Shown here in pieces: positions 21,292-32,067 of a DNA stretch of 64,000 nucleotides. Both the position numbers and the translations under genes were made by a program. Source of the DNA: Tenodera sinensis (Eukaryota > Arthropoda > Insecta > Mantodea > Mantidae). Below the pieces are notes generated by a model. It ran no database searches. It saw nothing but the letters and a program-made list of their open reading frames with translations, and was not told the origin of the DNA. The DNA is taken from positions 169,258,719-169,322,718 of the forward strand of contig CM060964.1 of NCBI GenBank assembly GCA_030765045.1, read 5' to 3'. The first letter of the stretch is position 1, and each line of letters opens with the position of its first letter.

Positions 21292-22754
21292 CAGGCCTGC
21301 ACAGGGTTTCTGCTCGCGAGTGGAGTACAGCTATTGGCAGCGCTCTTGTTTACGAGTGGACAGAGGAGAGGTATCGTACAGTGCGTACTACTCGGCTACA
21401 CTTTAAAGAAGACGCCACAGTTTTGCTTGCTATCTTAAGTCTATGGATCTGCGCTGAGTGAGGGAACGCGAGGGGAAACGCAATACTGGGAATGTACAGT
21501 CGTACAATGAAAACAGTACTCACCTGCTGATGTCTTCACATTAGCAACTTATCCTTTCTTTCCCGGCACAACAAATATTATGCGAGAGCATCATCAAAGG
21601 GAAGATTTTTGGTGGTAATTATTTCAAAAATTCGCATTAATAACTTAAGTTAGCGCTGTTTTCTGTTGAATATTATACTAAAACTTCGCATTAATTCCCC
21701 ACAAAACAGACTCTCGGATAGCAATTTGGATCCAGTCTTAGAATCTGTCTTTGTAAGTCAAATTTTGAAAAGTGTGTGAATTGAAAAACATGCCAAGTGA
21801 CTGATCCTACAAATGTGTAAAATGTCGTATTTTACTTAGGTTTGCAGTAAGATTGTCTTAAATTCATTATGCAAACGCTTAACACTAAAATACGTATCTT
21901 TAAGGACAGTAGTTTTCAAACAACTAGCATGTAGTCCTTTCCTTTAATTTTGGAGGAAATCGCCAACCCCTGTTACTAATAATGTTTTGTGTTATTTCAC
22001 TTATTTGAAGATAATACAAGTAAATATTCTGTTATTCTGTTTAATCAAAATAGCTAAGAATATTCATTTAAGGTATAACAGGATTTGAAAGCTGCTATTT
22101 ACTTTTTATATAAATATAGATTATATCTAATACAAGTTCGTATTAAAAGCATTATTATTAATACTGTGTAATCATTCTCTTATTTATTTATTCATTCAAA
22201 ATAGATTGACATTTTTACATCTGGGATGGAAAAGTAATAAAAACATCTATCTTTAAGAGGCATGTAAGTGCGTAAGTGGTGTACTTTCCAGTTTGAGAAT
22301 GCTAACCCAAGGGCTAGGGTACGTTTAATAGTAACTATAATTCAGCCTAATCATCAGAAGGTTGCAACTATTTTAATCAACTTTAATAACTACGTCAAGT
22401 AGTTTTCTATTTACGCGTGAGATGTACTGTTCCCCTTCGCAGATTCAACTTGTATCTGTGCTATGTATCCTTGTAGGCAATTCTGAAGGAAAAAAATTCA
22501 TAAGGTGTACACACTCCAAGAAAGGTTTTATTCGTGGACGCGACCAATTTGCAAGTAAACAGGTGTCAATTGATAAAGCTTCTAGTGTTGATATGTATTA
22601 CGTCATGTTTGGCCTGCTGCATATAGCACAGTTGAGCCCCGAAGTGCCTGTGACCTTGACACCATCACACAGTCAGCGCTCTACGAGCTGTCATTGTGGC
22701 TCGCCCGCTCGTACCGAGCGTTCGCACTCAAAGAATGCTGTTTGTGCACCCATG
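21292..22754. mobile_element. hAT-like non-autonomous element nested in piggyBac (8 bp duplication)
   Basis: ctttaaat occurs at 21284-21291 and 22755-22762. The inverted ends are caggcctgcac and, on the other strand, catgggtgcac. An 8 bp duplication with short CA-starting ends is the hAT pattern. No transposase was recognised inside. An open frame at 22422-22760 has no known relative. Subterminal GC-rich text (tcgcgagtgg, gctcgtaccgagcg) lies near both ends. Confidence 0.8.
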
Positions 22755-23237
22755 CTTTAAATTCTGAACTGCTACTGCAGATATTAAACTAAAAGTGACC
22801 TATATACTTGCATGATTATAGTATCTTTTACTGGCTGAAATAATGTGTTTAATTAATAACTTATTTGATATTGGTTTGCAGTAAATACGATATAAGTTTT
22901 ATTTCAACGGTTCATAACGGAAAAAATCAACCCCGAAGGGAAACATATGCACCCCTTTGTAACACATTTTTAATATTCCACAATATTAAAGAAATTAAAT
23001 TTTGCTACTTTAGAATATTAACACCAGACAATAATATCCTAAAGTTAGCTAAGATAAATTAAAATAATTTCTGCAAAATTGTATGGTACTCACTCTTAAA
23101 AAGTTTACATCCCGGCCATTATTATACTGAAGATATTGAAGCTGGTCCATAAAATGTTATTCACACTATTTTGTTGCACAATAAAAATGTTCTATATATA
23201 CTTATGCTTATTAATGTTTTGGTATGTACACCCCAAG

Positions 23238-24892
23238 TTAGTTTTGAATTTCTACCCCTCTCGCTTGATGATAACTGAGGAAACACCCAGTTCTACACAA
23301 GGCAATGTCACACTGTTTGCACTTGTACTGTGACTGTATGCCACGACCTGATTGTATTTTTCTTTTCTTCACAATACACTGTACACACGATTTCACCCGG
23401 CCTAGAATTTTTTCTGCCTGTAGTGAAGAAGCCTGTTGCCATGAGCTGTACAAGCAGGCCCGTTTGAAATGTCGTATATTATAAAACTATTAACAATGGC
23501 AACATTCACTACGAAATGGAACAAGTATTTCCACCATTTTTTTTAAGGCCGGCCGACACCGTAACACTCCCTCCTTTGGTCCACGAGATCAATCCCTGCC
23601 ATATTAGGTGTGTAATTTATCACTGCATTAGGACAAGGTATTTTTATTTGTTCTCTCCCCCTGCCACTCTTCCTGTGTACCTCTCCATCTGTTCTAGGAT
23701 CGGAATTGGTGGATAATAAAAGAACGTCCCTATTATCATGCCAAACTACTGCAGTTACACCTTCATGTTGCAGTTTGCAAGATTCACCCCTTTTCAGTTT
23801 TAATTGTTTTGGCCAGTCTTTCCTTCCGGCACGCATTGTACCACACGCATATGTCTTCTTCTCTAAAAGTAATTTCATTAACCGTGTGGAAGTAAAAAAA
23901 TTATCCAAGTAGACGTGGTGCCATAATCCCGTGTATTTCTCACACATGTCTAAAACCACCTGTTCTCCAAGCAGAAGATCGCTGTTTCTCGCCTCTTTTT
24001 TCCCCAGATAGACTTTACAGGTCAGTAAACAGCCACTTTTACTGTCTGCAATACCCCATGCTTTTATCCCCCACTTTGTAGGTTTAGCGGGTATGTATTG
24101 TTTCAAAAAGAAGCACCCTTTGAAACCGATCATTGCTTCAGCAACAGAGATCGTGATTTGGTTTGTAGACATTTGAAAACTTTTTGATTATATCTAACGC
24201 AGGTTGTGCCCTGTACAGATAATCATAAGAATCTACTCCAAATTGTGGTTTTGCAGATTCCTCATTCAGGTGAAGATATTGTGATATCTTTTTAAAGCGG
24301 AGCAAGGTCATTGCTTGTCTTACAATTGGACAAACGCAAAAATCCCCCAAAAAGTAATCCCTAATTTCAGGTAAATCTACCATCCCCATATATATATCAA
24401 AATACCTAAATAGGCCTGTATCTCCCTTGAATTTGTTTCTTCCCATTTTGGATCTGCATTTTTAGCTTGAATCTGAGCTGCATACCTATTGGTTTCCTCC
24501 GCAATTTTGCCGCAAAAGCTGGAATCTATAAAAAGTTCAAAATAATCTATTTCTGGACTTCCTGGAGGAATAGAATGATTTACACCTACAGGGGAAGAGA
24601 ATACTTCTAACTCATTGAAAGACAAATTGGGGGTCCACTGTGCAGGTACTAATTTAGTTTTAGTTTGCTTTGCATTTATTTTAGCCACCTGTTCTGCTAC
24701 CTGTTCCTCAACACCTTCACTGTCACTTTGTTCCTTATCACTGTCTTCCTCTAACTCGCCAAACCAAGATTCGTCGGAGCTACTTTCGCGGTCTAATTCC
24801 TCATAAACTGCTGCAAGTATTTCCTCATCTGTTACCAAAACCTTATCACTACGGCACTTACTAGCCCGTGATGTACTTGGAACGGCCTCCAT
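23238..24892 (-). pseudogene. piggyBac transposase, frameshifted, first catalytic Asp lost
   Basis: The start at 24892 reads MEAVPSTSRASKCRSDK, then an acidic Ser/Glu-rich region, and a DDE_Tnp_1_7-type core beginning near FSSPVGVNHSIPPGSP. YLGILIYIWGW leads by frameshift to MGMVDLPEIRDYFLGDF and FKKISQYLHLNEES. A second shift leads to ISVAEAMIGFKG, where the expected DEAMI Asp is Ala (GCT). HHVYLDNFFTS and NMAGIDLVDQ keep the second and third Asp. A third shift leads to the cysteine-rich C-terminus (CVQCIVKKRK, YKCKQCDIALCRTGCFLSYH) that binds DNA in this family. About 550 residues in total. Three frameshifts plus the Asp loss make it inactive. Confidence 0.93.
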
Positions 24893-25721
24893 GGTACTGA
24901 ATTAGCGTAAATGCATCAGGAAACTGCTTACTTACATGACTGCACTCAGCTCTAAGAAGTGTTATTTATAGCTTGGTATTAGTTTCTTTCACGTTGCTAT
25001 TGCTGTAACAGTGCAATAGGAGAACGTTTACATTGACACAGCTCCTAAAAGCTGGGGTCAGCATAAGTAGAACCCATATGAAATGATGAACAAGCTTACT
25101 ACGTTCTACTACGCTGTGTGCGGCAGGCCATTTTTCATTTCACTACGCTTTACTACGCTATGCGCCGCAAAGGGTTAAAGCTTTCCATAAAACACTGCTC
25201 TGAAGCTAACTGTAAAAGTTTATGGCAGAACACAAGTTCCACTTATGGGCATATAGTTCCTTATTAGGTCTGTTCTCAGTTGGCTCTGAGTTTAGTGGCC
25301 CTACATCTACTTGTGTTAGCTTAGATTTTGAAGTACCCATTGTGTACAGATTGAAACAGCAATCCACCCCCCCCCCCCCAATTTTCAAAAAGCAAAATTT
25401 CTTAGTAAAAGTATTAGATGCATTTTACTGGTGTTGTTTCAGAACATAAGTCTTATTAAAGGGGAACGAAACATTCATTCCCCACATTAGTTGATTTGTC
25501 GTCAAGAATAGATAGCAATGCAGGAAGTTCTACCATCCCAAGGTGAGTGGTTTTCATGTTATTCGCAGTTGTTGATATGACTCCTGTTGTCAGTTATCCC
25601 ACTGAACTCAGACAAGACGTGATGTTTTAAATGACAAACAAGGTTCATGCGTTAACACCAAATAAGTGATAAACAGCCATCTAAAATCTGCTTTAAAAAT
25701 GAGTGAACGTAGTATCTGTCA

Positions 25722-27775
25722 TCAGTTCGAACCTAAAGGATATGATTCTGGTAGCAATTCTGATAGTTTGTGTGAACACAAAAGACTGCTGATTCCATGC
25801 ATTGGTGTAAGTTGAAGGCCATTATATGAAAAATGTATTCTTTTTGGAGCAGATCTGAGATGACTGTGATATCTCTTCAAACTTCCAGTATGTACACAAT
25901 GTTGAATATCAGCCAAATCTTTTAAGAAGCTGCTATCCAAAATAATTTTCTTTAGAGCATGATAGGTGTTTGATTCACCTTTAATCCATAATTTATTTCG
26001 CCCTCTTCCAACAATTCTTATGTCCACAAAGTTTCCATTCACCATTTTCTAGCCATAAATGTTCATTTTTATATGAGGAAGAATTGGTGTAAATTTTTCA
26101 ATTAATATGGCACTGTTCTCGCTACAGTTTAGTACAGCTCACCATAACTGGTTATATTGTAGTGGCTTTCCATACCGTCAACTCTGTGTATTGTTTTTTT
26201 ACAATTTTAATTTTTTTTTTTTTTTCATTAGACTTTTAGACAAATGTCATATGTCAAACTCATGTCCTGTGCACTGAGTTTTTAAGAGATATCTTATACC
26301 TTTGTGTCTGTCGGTGAAAAATATTTCAACTCTACATTTTCTGTTTCACAAGCCTAGTCATTATGTTGTCACAAGCAGTCTTTACCAAATCGCCTTTCAC
26401 CATACCTCTTTGAACTAGTTCAAAATCAATAATTTTGCGAGAATTTAAGTTCATGACAGAATAGAATACATATTTGGCTGAAAATCCTGGGGAGTCATAC
26501 TGCCCATCCCCTGCCAACCTTATAGGTATACCACAACCTTTTAATGAACTCAAGTACTTTTTTCGTTCTTGAACCTAAATTGATCTAATAACTGGTGCTA
26601 CCATGTTTCAAATGGTTTTATCAAATGTATGGTCTTGAAAAAATTGCCTAACCTTGTGATTTGCAGAAGGACATACATTTCTGAAACAATTTACCTACCA
26701 GATGATAACGAAGAATTTACTATTTAAGCATTTCCTTCTGGTTTCTTTCCTCATAAATTTTTAGTTCCAAATCAATGTATTACCGCAATAACACACTGTT
26801 TTCACATATAGCAATGTCCATTTAATGTAATAAGAAATTGTTTTCATTCCATTTTTATATAAAACACGTACCTTGAATGGTAAAAGTAGAGATGTCCATG
26901 CAACAATGAAATACTCCGCTGTAGCTTCATTTCTATGTATGATAAAACACTCTTCTCCTCCTTTTTGTTCCTTGTTATCACTTGTATCAAAATCTGAAGT
27001 ATCAGGTTCGCAGAAATTTTCATTCAGCTTATCCTGATCATCATTGCTTGTTTCGTAGATGTTTTAGTTTCCAACAATATATTATGGGATTATTTCCTTA
27101 CAAATTCAGTACTGAATTCTTTTTCCTTTAACCACCTTCTATTCTAAATTCTCTTTCATTACTTGTATCATCATCCCCTTTGTTGTCAGTTTTATTGCAA
27201 GTAACACTACCACATAATTCGGAAACAATGCTTTTACGACCTCGAGCCTCTTATCATTCTGTTCTTTGTTGTTTGCTTTTGAATGAAGATGGTGAAGGAT
27301 CAATTGTCTTACTAGAGAAAGTAAGACTAAAAATTACTTTTATATAAAGTTTGTTATACTGTAAATTACTTCACTCTCGTTTATAAACCCCAGCTCACAG
27401 AACTCTTATTTTTTAATGATACATCTTATTTTGACATGAAAACAGTAGCTCAGCTGAAGTTACTAAAAGAAGTATCTTCAATTTTCCTTATAGTACGAAT
27501 AGCTCCAAGTTTTAATAAAGCTGTTTTTTTAATAACTATATCTATTCATAATCGTGCCCTTAAAATGGAAAGAACATATACAAGTACTGGCACCGTGCAA
27601 AAAATCTTATCTTTTGCAAAATTCTACCCATATTCTATATGTTTTGGGAGATTTGTCTCTGTTTGGAAACGAGTGAAAATGAATTCCTTTGTATGCTTTG
27701 CATCTCACATTGCAGCCATATGCACAACATTAGAAGCATTTTATTTTTCACAATATTATTTGCTTCTATAATACT
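25722..27775 (-). pseudogene. Kolobok THAP transposase, decayed
   Basis: From about 27770 the minus strand reads CAYGCNVRCKAYKGIHFHSF, then FPNRDKSP, IWVEFCKR, a stop, and TCICSFHFKG. That is the C2CH THAP zinc finger with its FP and HF landmarks. The middle (about 27060-26870) is acidic and then reads ECFIIHRNEATAEYFIVAW. 26553-26332 reads CGIPIRLAGDGQYDSPGFSA, YSVMNLNSRKIIDFELVQ, the GDGR.DSPG.SAKY block with the catalytic Asp. 26045-25722 reads HALKKIILDSSFLKDLADIQ, HCVHTGSLKRYH and PKRIHFSYNG, the conserved C-terminal region. Several stops and frameshifts interrupt it. Confidence 0.85.
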
Positions 27776-28235
27776 AAACTGACTCTGTAACACCAACATA
27801 AAGTACACTGCCCTTGAACTTTAATACCAACAAGAACAATTGAGGCCTCTAGTATCAAAGATGGACATATTCACAGTGAGTTCAAGTCACAATTTTGACT
27901 GGATTGCATTATGTTGGAGTTTGGGAGTTACCACATATTTTAAATGTCACAATATATTAATTTCATCCATTTCTGAATGGAACTACATTCTCCATTACAT
28001 TCAATTCAAGATTTATAGGAATACTCGCAGTCTCCATGTTGACTGGCTGGGATTATGTTCGTCTTCAATACTAGATGCCTTAATTTATGAAAAAAATATT
28101 AGGACACATGCAGCAGTAAGCAAGTTATGAATTTCCACGCACGTGCAGCATGCAGATAAAGTTGATGACATGTGAGGTGTTTAGTATTTCACTTGCACAG
28201 CGATAACAGTATCACTTAGGAAGAAACTCTTACCA

Positions 28236-28345
28236 CTGCATTTTAAAGGCCATAACCTTAATTTAGGAAGAAACATGATTTTTGTGTTTTTTTATTTTAA
28301 AGGCCATAACCTTCATTTAGGAAGAAACATGATTTTTGTGTTTTG
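28236..28345 (+). repeat. 54 bp tandem duplication at the Kolobok end
   Basis: ttttaaaggccataacctt ... gatttttgtgttt occurs twice in a row (about 28238-28290 and 28291-28345). It lies just inside the right inverted repeat. Confidence 0.8.
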
Positions 28346-28352
28346 TTCCCCT

Positions 28353-28780
28353 TTAATTTACATACACAACTTTTATGCCTAAACCTTCTGGCAGCTCCAG
28401 GTCTCCTCTAATTGAGCATTCAAAAACACAGTTTTACATATAGTAGGTGTTCAAACAATTTCTGATACTTGGAGAAATCTGGCTACTGATGTACAATTTG
28501 CTGTATAATCAACACATTTTGTGAGCAAGCCTTCACAACCAACATGGCTTTATATACACTTCACAATTTCCCATCACTACTGTGTTTCACTGTAAACACC
28601 ATTTATTTTTTATTAGTCTCTTACCCACTGGCAACTTTACTAAATCTGAAGTCGAGTTTAGGCCCAAATGACCTAGCTGTCAATGGTCCCTTAAACTCCA
28701 ATCATTCACCCACCCACCCACTGACAACTCACCCTCCCTTAAGTTGAATGCTAAGCTAGTATACAAAGAGGATCATTGTG
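28353..28780. other. Spacer with a dispersed-repeat fragment
   Basis: aaatgacctagctgtcaatg and cccttaaactcca at 28667-28700 resemble the block at 58442-58475 (aatgacctagttgtcgacg, accttaaacacaa). This is probably the tail of a dispersed repeat. No gene seen. Confidence 0.4.
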
Positions 28781-30240
28781 TGTGCAGTAAACTCAGTAAG
28801 TTTAGTGGAACAGAGATATAAGCAGACTTGGGAGTGGCCATAGTGTATGGCGTAAGAACGGTCTGTTTAAGAGAATGAAATTTAAAAGAAGAGGCTGCAC
28901 AATTGATGAAAAAATGAACAACATTCTGATTAAGTAGACTACAGGAAGTGTATTATTAGTACTTCCAATAATAGGAGGTGTAGAATTAAATCCTGAACCT
29001 ATTGGGATGCAGGTGATGACGGAAAATTTGATGGAGAAATTGAATAGAATGGAAGGTGTAATACAATGGATAGGAGATAATAGCTAAGGACATTAAAGAA
29101 GACATCAAGAGTTGTGGTACAAGGACTGAGGCAAGAAGTTGAGATTACATGAAGAATGGAGGATAGGAGTCAAAAATTCAAGCTAATCCTTACCAGTGTT
29201 CAAGAGAGGAGGGATATTTGGCCCATGGAAGAAATTACAGAAATGATGAAGGGAAGACTGGAAAGGTGCTACAAGGATGGGAAACTGTTGAAGTGAACCG
29301 TGTTAGGAGGTATGCAAAAAAGAGGATAATTGTTGTGAGGCTAGTTATTTGCAGTTAGTCTATGAGGTGCTCAATAGAGTACACAAGCTAAGAGGAACAA
29401 GCATATTAGCATAGAGATTTATTGTGAAACCAAAGAACAATCCAGCGAGCAATGATACAAAAGATAAACGAAGCGAGAATGTCTGCAAGAGCAGCTTACA
29501 TTAAAAATCAGTGGCTATAGATTAAATGGCAAAGAATCAATCATAAAAGAAAAAACAACTAAACAACCAGAAGGAATGACCTGGGGAATCAAATCAGTAA
29601 AAAGTAAAGAAGCCATGGTAGCAGCAGATATAGGCACAGGAAGACTAACATCCATGATCCAGAAAAATGGGGTGAATTTGGAGGCTAATACAACATGTAT
29701 AGAAAAAGAAAGTGAAAATAGTTGCATCAGCAATGAACAACATATTGACCAGTGGATACAAGAGGCAGCTGAAAAGATATCAGAAAACCAAGTGGGAGGA
29801 ATCAGTGGAGTGACATCACCCAGGTGAATAGTGTGATCCCAGAAAGAGACAGGGAGAGCAAGTGACCTATCAGAGAGGGGAAGGAAGACATGGCAACAAA
29901 GCAGTGGTGGAAGTTCATCACAAGGGGAAAGGGAAAGTGCCATTTTGTCAGAACATGGCAAGCTTGTATTAGAAAAACATGAACAGATAACAGCAGGAAA
30001 GGGAATTAAACTAAGGAATAGGAGAGTTTCAGAGAAATTCAGGAACAGAGCTGGTTCACAATAGGGCATACAGAAAGTAAGGAGGTTAGGCTTCTGGAAC
30101 TGCTAGGGGCTAAAGAACAAGCGGGAAACCTGAAGCAGCTACAGGCAAAGTTAGATTATTTAACGGTAGTAGAAACATGGCTAAAAGATAAAGAGTTTCA
30201 TCAACAGACAACCACACAAACTGATCCGCTAATTCATTTT
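28780..30240 (+). mobile_element. Non-LTR retrotransposon relic: ORF1 region and start of endonuclease
   Basis: 28870-30060 is purine-rich with short Lys/Glu-rich frames of an ORF1-like coiled-coil protein. 30087-30200 reads RLGFWNC, stop, GLKNK, then (across shifts) VVETWLKDKEFHQ. This resembles the first and second motifs of an AP-like LINE endonuclease (WN..GLKNK...ETWL). The rest of ORF2 is absent, so a LINE has lost its 3' part, the reverse of the usual 5' truncation. The long minus-strand frame 29515-30069 is a shadow. Confidence 0.5.
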
Positions 30241-30710
30241 GTATATTTGACAATACGTTATTGTAACAGTGTCCTACATAAGTCTTGCACAGTGTTGTCG
30301 AGTGTACGTGGCAAGAAAGTTTTTAAATGTCGGATTACTAATTTTCAACAAGGGAATACCAGCAGCAAAAATGCTTGGCACAAGTCATAGGAAAATTCAG
30401 TAACCCTACTTCATAAACACTCTGCTATACCAAGTTCAGTCTTAGGTTTGTCTGCGTCAAAACAAACCCATGTGATCAGTCCACCGTGGTACAACACGGT
30501 AGCAATGCGTGCAGGGAAGTAGTCCCATCCTAGTAATCTGAGTTTTAGAATGAATTTATCGTTAAATGATATAATATTCTACACGAATACGTGAGAGGTT
30601 AATTAACGCTGATGTATGCTGATAAACAGAGCTACAAGTCCCAACATGCAACTCGAGTGAATTACCTGATATGAGAGTATTGTTTACAGCAGCAGTTTCT
30701 ATTTAGAATC
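30241..30710. other. Left flank of the Tc1/mariner-like gene, no ends identified
   Basis: I searched for a terminal inverted repeat partner to the sequence after 31956 and did not find one. No other feature seen. Confidence 0.35.
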
Positions 30711-31954
30711 ATGGCGGACGGTCGCGGTGAATTTGCTCTTGTATCTTCGTCGACTTATGCAAAGCATAAGGCGGGAAAACCATTGACTAGTAGTGAAAAA
30801 ACAATAGTGTTGAATGTGTATTATAAGTTGTGTGAGAAATATCCAACTGTTCCCATCAAAGAAGTAGTGAAATTAACTTCTGAGTTCACCGGTGTTTCGA
30901 GTACCAGTATAAACAGTGCTCGTAAAGAAAAAGCTGAAATGGGAAAAGTGGTTACACCCGGGAAAAAATGAAAGCGTGTGAAATGCACCATGCAAGAATG
31001 TGACGAGTTTGTTAAAAATGCAATTCGTGTCACAGTGCACAATTTCTTTTTTAAAAATGAGCCGCCAACAATTGACAAAGTGATACAACAGGTTAATGCT
31101 GATCCAGACTTGCCTAATTTCAGAAGAACCACCTTTTATAAAATTCTGTGTGAAATAGGGTTTGAATTTGTCAAAAGAGGCCGAAAAAATGCTATAATTG
31201 ATAGGGAGGACATTATTTTGTGGAGAAGGGACTATTTGAAAACAGTGCATACGTTTAGAGAAGGACGCAAGTTGTATTATTTAGAAGAAACCTGGGTTAA
31301 TGAGGGCTATACAACATCCAAAGTGTGAGTAGATACAACTGTGTGAACAAGGGAGAAAGCATTTCTATCGGGACTGAGCACTGGCCTGAGAAATCCCTCA
31401 GGTAAAGGGAAACGACTAATATTATTACACATAGGGAGTGAAGATGGATTTGTGGAAGGCGATGAGCTACTTTTCAAATCCAAAAAGACTGGAGACTACC
31501 ACGAAGAAATGACTGGGGAAGTTTTCAAGAAATGGTTCCAAAACATTCTGCCAAAACTGGAACCAAACAGTGTAATAATCAGGGACAACGCTCCTTACCA
31601 TAGCATTAAAGCCGAATGTCTACCAAATAGATCATGGGTAAAAAATGACATTTCTTGGATGGAAGCGAAAAATATTCCATATGATGGGAACATGGTAAAA
31701 GAAGAACTTCTGCGAACTGTTCGGGAGGCAAACATAAGCCTCAAATATGACACATATGTTGTGGACTCCCTTGCAAAATGAGCTAATCTTATTGTGCAAC
31801 GGCTGCCTTCATACCATTGCATGTTAAATCCAATTGAAATGGTGTGGAGTCAGGTGAAAGGCTACGTTAGACAACGTAACACAACATTTAAAGTAAGAGA
31901 TGTCAAGGTCCTGACCGAAGTAGCTCTTAATCACATGACATCAGCCTCCACATG
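30711..31954 (+). pseudogene. Tc1/mariner-superfamily transposase with ~83-residue D-to-E spacing (DD82E/Sailor-like)
   Basis: A single frame runs from MADGRGEFALVSSSTYAKHK to a TGA at 31952. N-terminal HTH text (TSSEKTIVLNVYYKLCEKYP) leads to RRTTFYKILCEIGFEF, the catalytic block YLEETWVNEGYTTSKV (Glu where the first Asp of DETW is usual), then LILLHIGSEDGFV and VIIRDNAPYHS (second Asp), and finally SYHCMLNPIEMVWSQVKGYV (Glu). I count 83 residues between Asp and Glu, counting one stop as a codon. Most Tc1/mariner groups have 34-41. The in-frame stops are TGA at 30969, 31326, 31347 and 31779; no frameshift was needed. A DD82E group (Sailor) has been described; the match to it is from memory. 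Confidence 0.8.
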
Positions 31955-32067
31955 ACAGACTCATCAAGGAGGCCATCCACATCAAATTACACCCCCACAA
32001 TTACAACAGAGATGGCGGACTTAAACTAAGTTCCGCGTGGACAATAGCTATCAGAAACAACTACAGA
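31955..32067 (+). mobile_element. Penelope-like GIY-YIG tail fragment
   Basis: The plus strand reads RLIKEAIHIKLHPHNYNRDG and GLKLSSAWTIAIRNN, the conserved C-terminal tail of Penelope endonucleases, similar to the pieces at 8.8 and 17.2 kb. The retroposon tail at 32068 cuts it off. Confidence 0.65.

Larger units (their letters stand above)
21230..25174 (-). mobile_element. piggyBac element, 3.9 kb, TTAA target duplication, carrying a nested hAT-like insertion
   Basis: TTAA lies at 21226-21229 and 25175-25178. The inverted ends read ccctttgctgcacata and ccctttgcggcgcata. The transposase is on the minus strand in the right half. The left half is non-coding and contains a separate element at 21292-22754. 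The right subterminal DNA has repeated ctacgct motifs (about 25100-25160). Without the nested element it would be about 2.5 kb, normal for piggyBac. Confidence 0.95.
25460..28352 (-). mobile_element. Kolobok-type transposon with THAP-domain transposase, TTAA duplication
   Basis: Inverted ends: aggggaacgaaac at 25460 and aggggaacaaaac as the reverse complement of the right end at 28352. TTAA lies on both sides (25456-25459 and 28353-28356). The minus strand encodes a THAP domain and a Kolobok-like catalytic region. TTAA targets and THAP-bearing transposases are both known for Kolobok. Length 2.9 kb. Confidence 0.88.

Noticed and set aside
22422..22760. 112-codon frame as a hAT transposase
   Set aside because: No hAT motif, and the frame runs into the element end and its target duplication.
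29515..30069. 184-codon minus-strand open frame
   Set aside because: It is antisense to a purine-rich LINE ORF1-like region. Its Ser/Leu/Pro-rich composition is what the complement of Lys/Glu codons gives.
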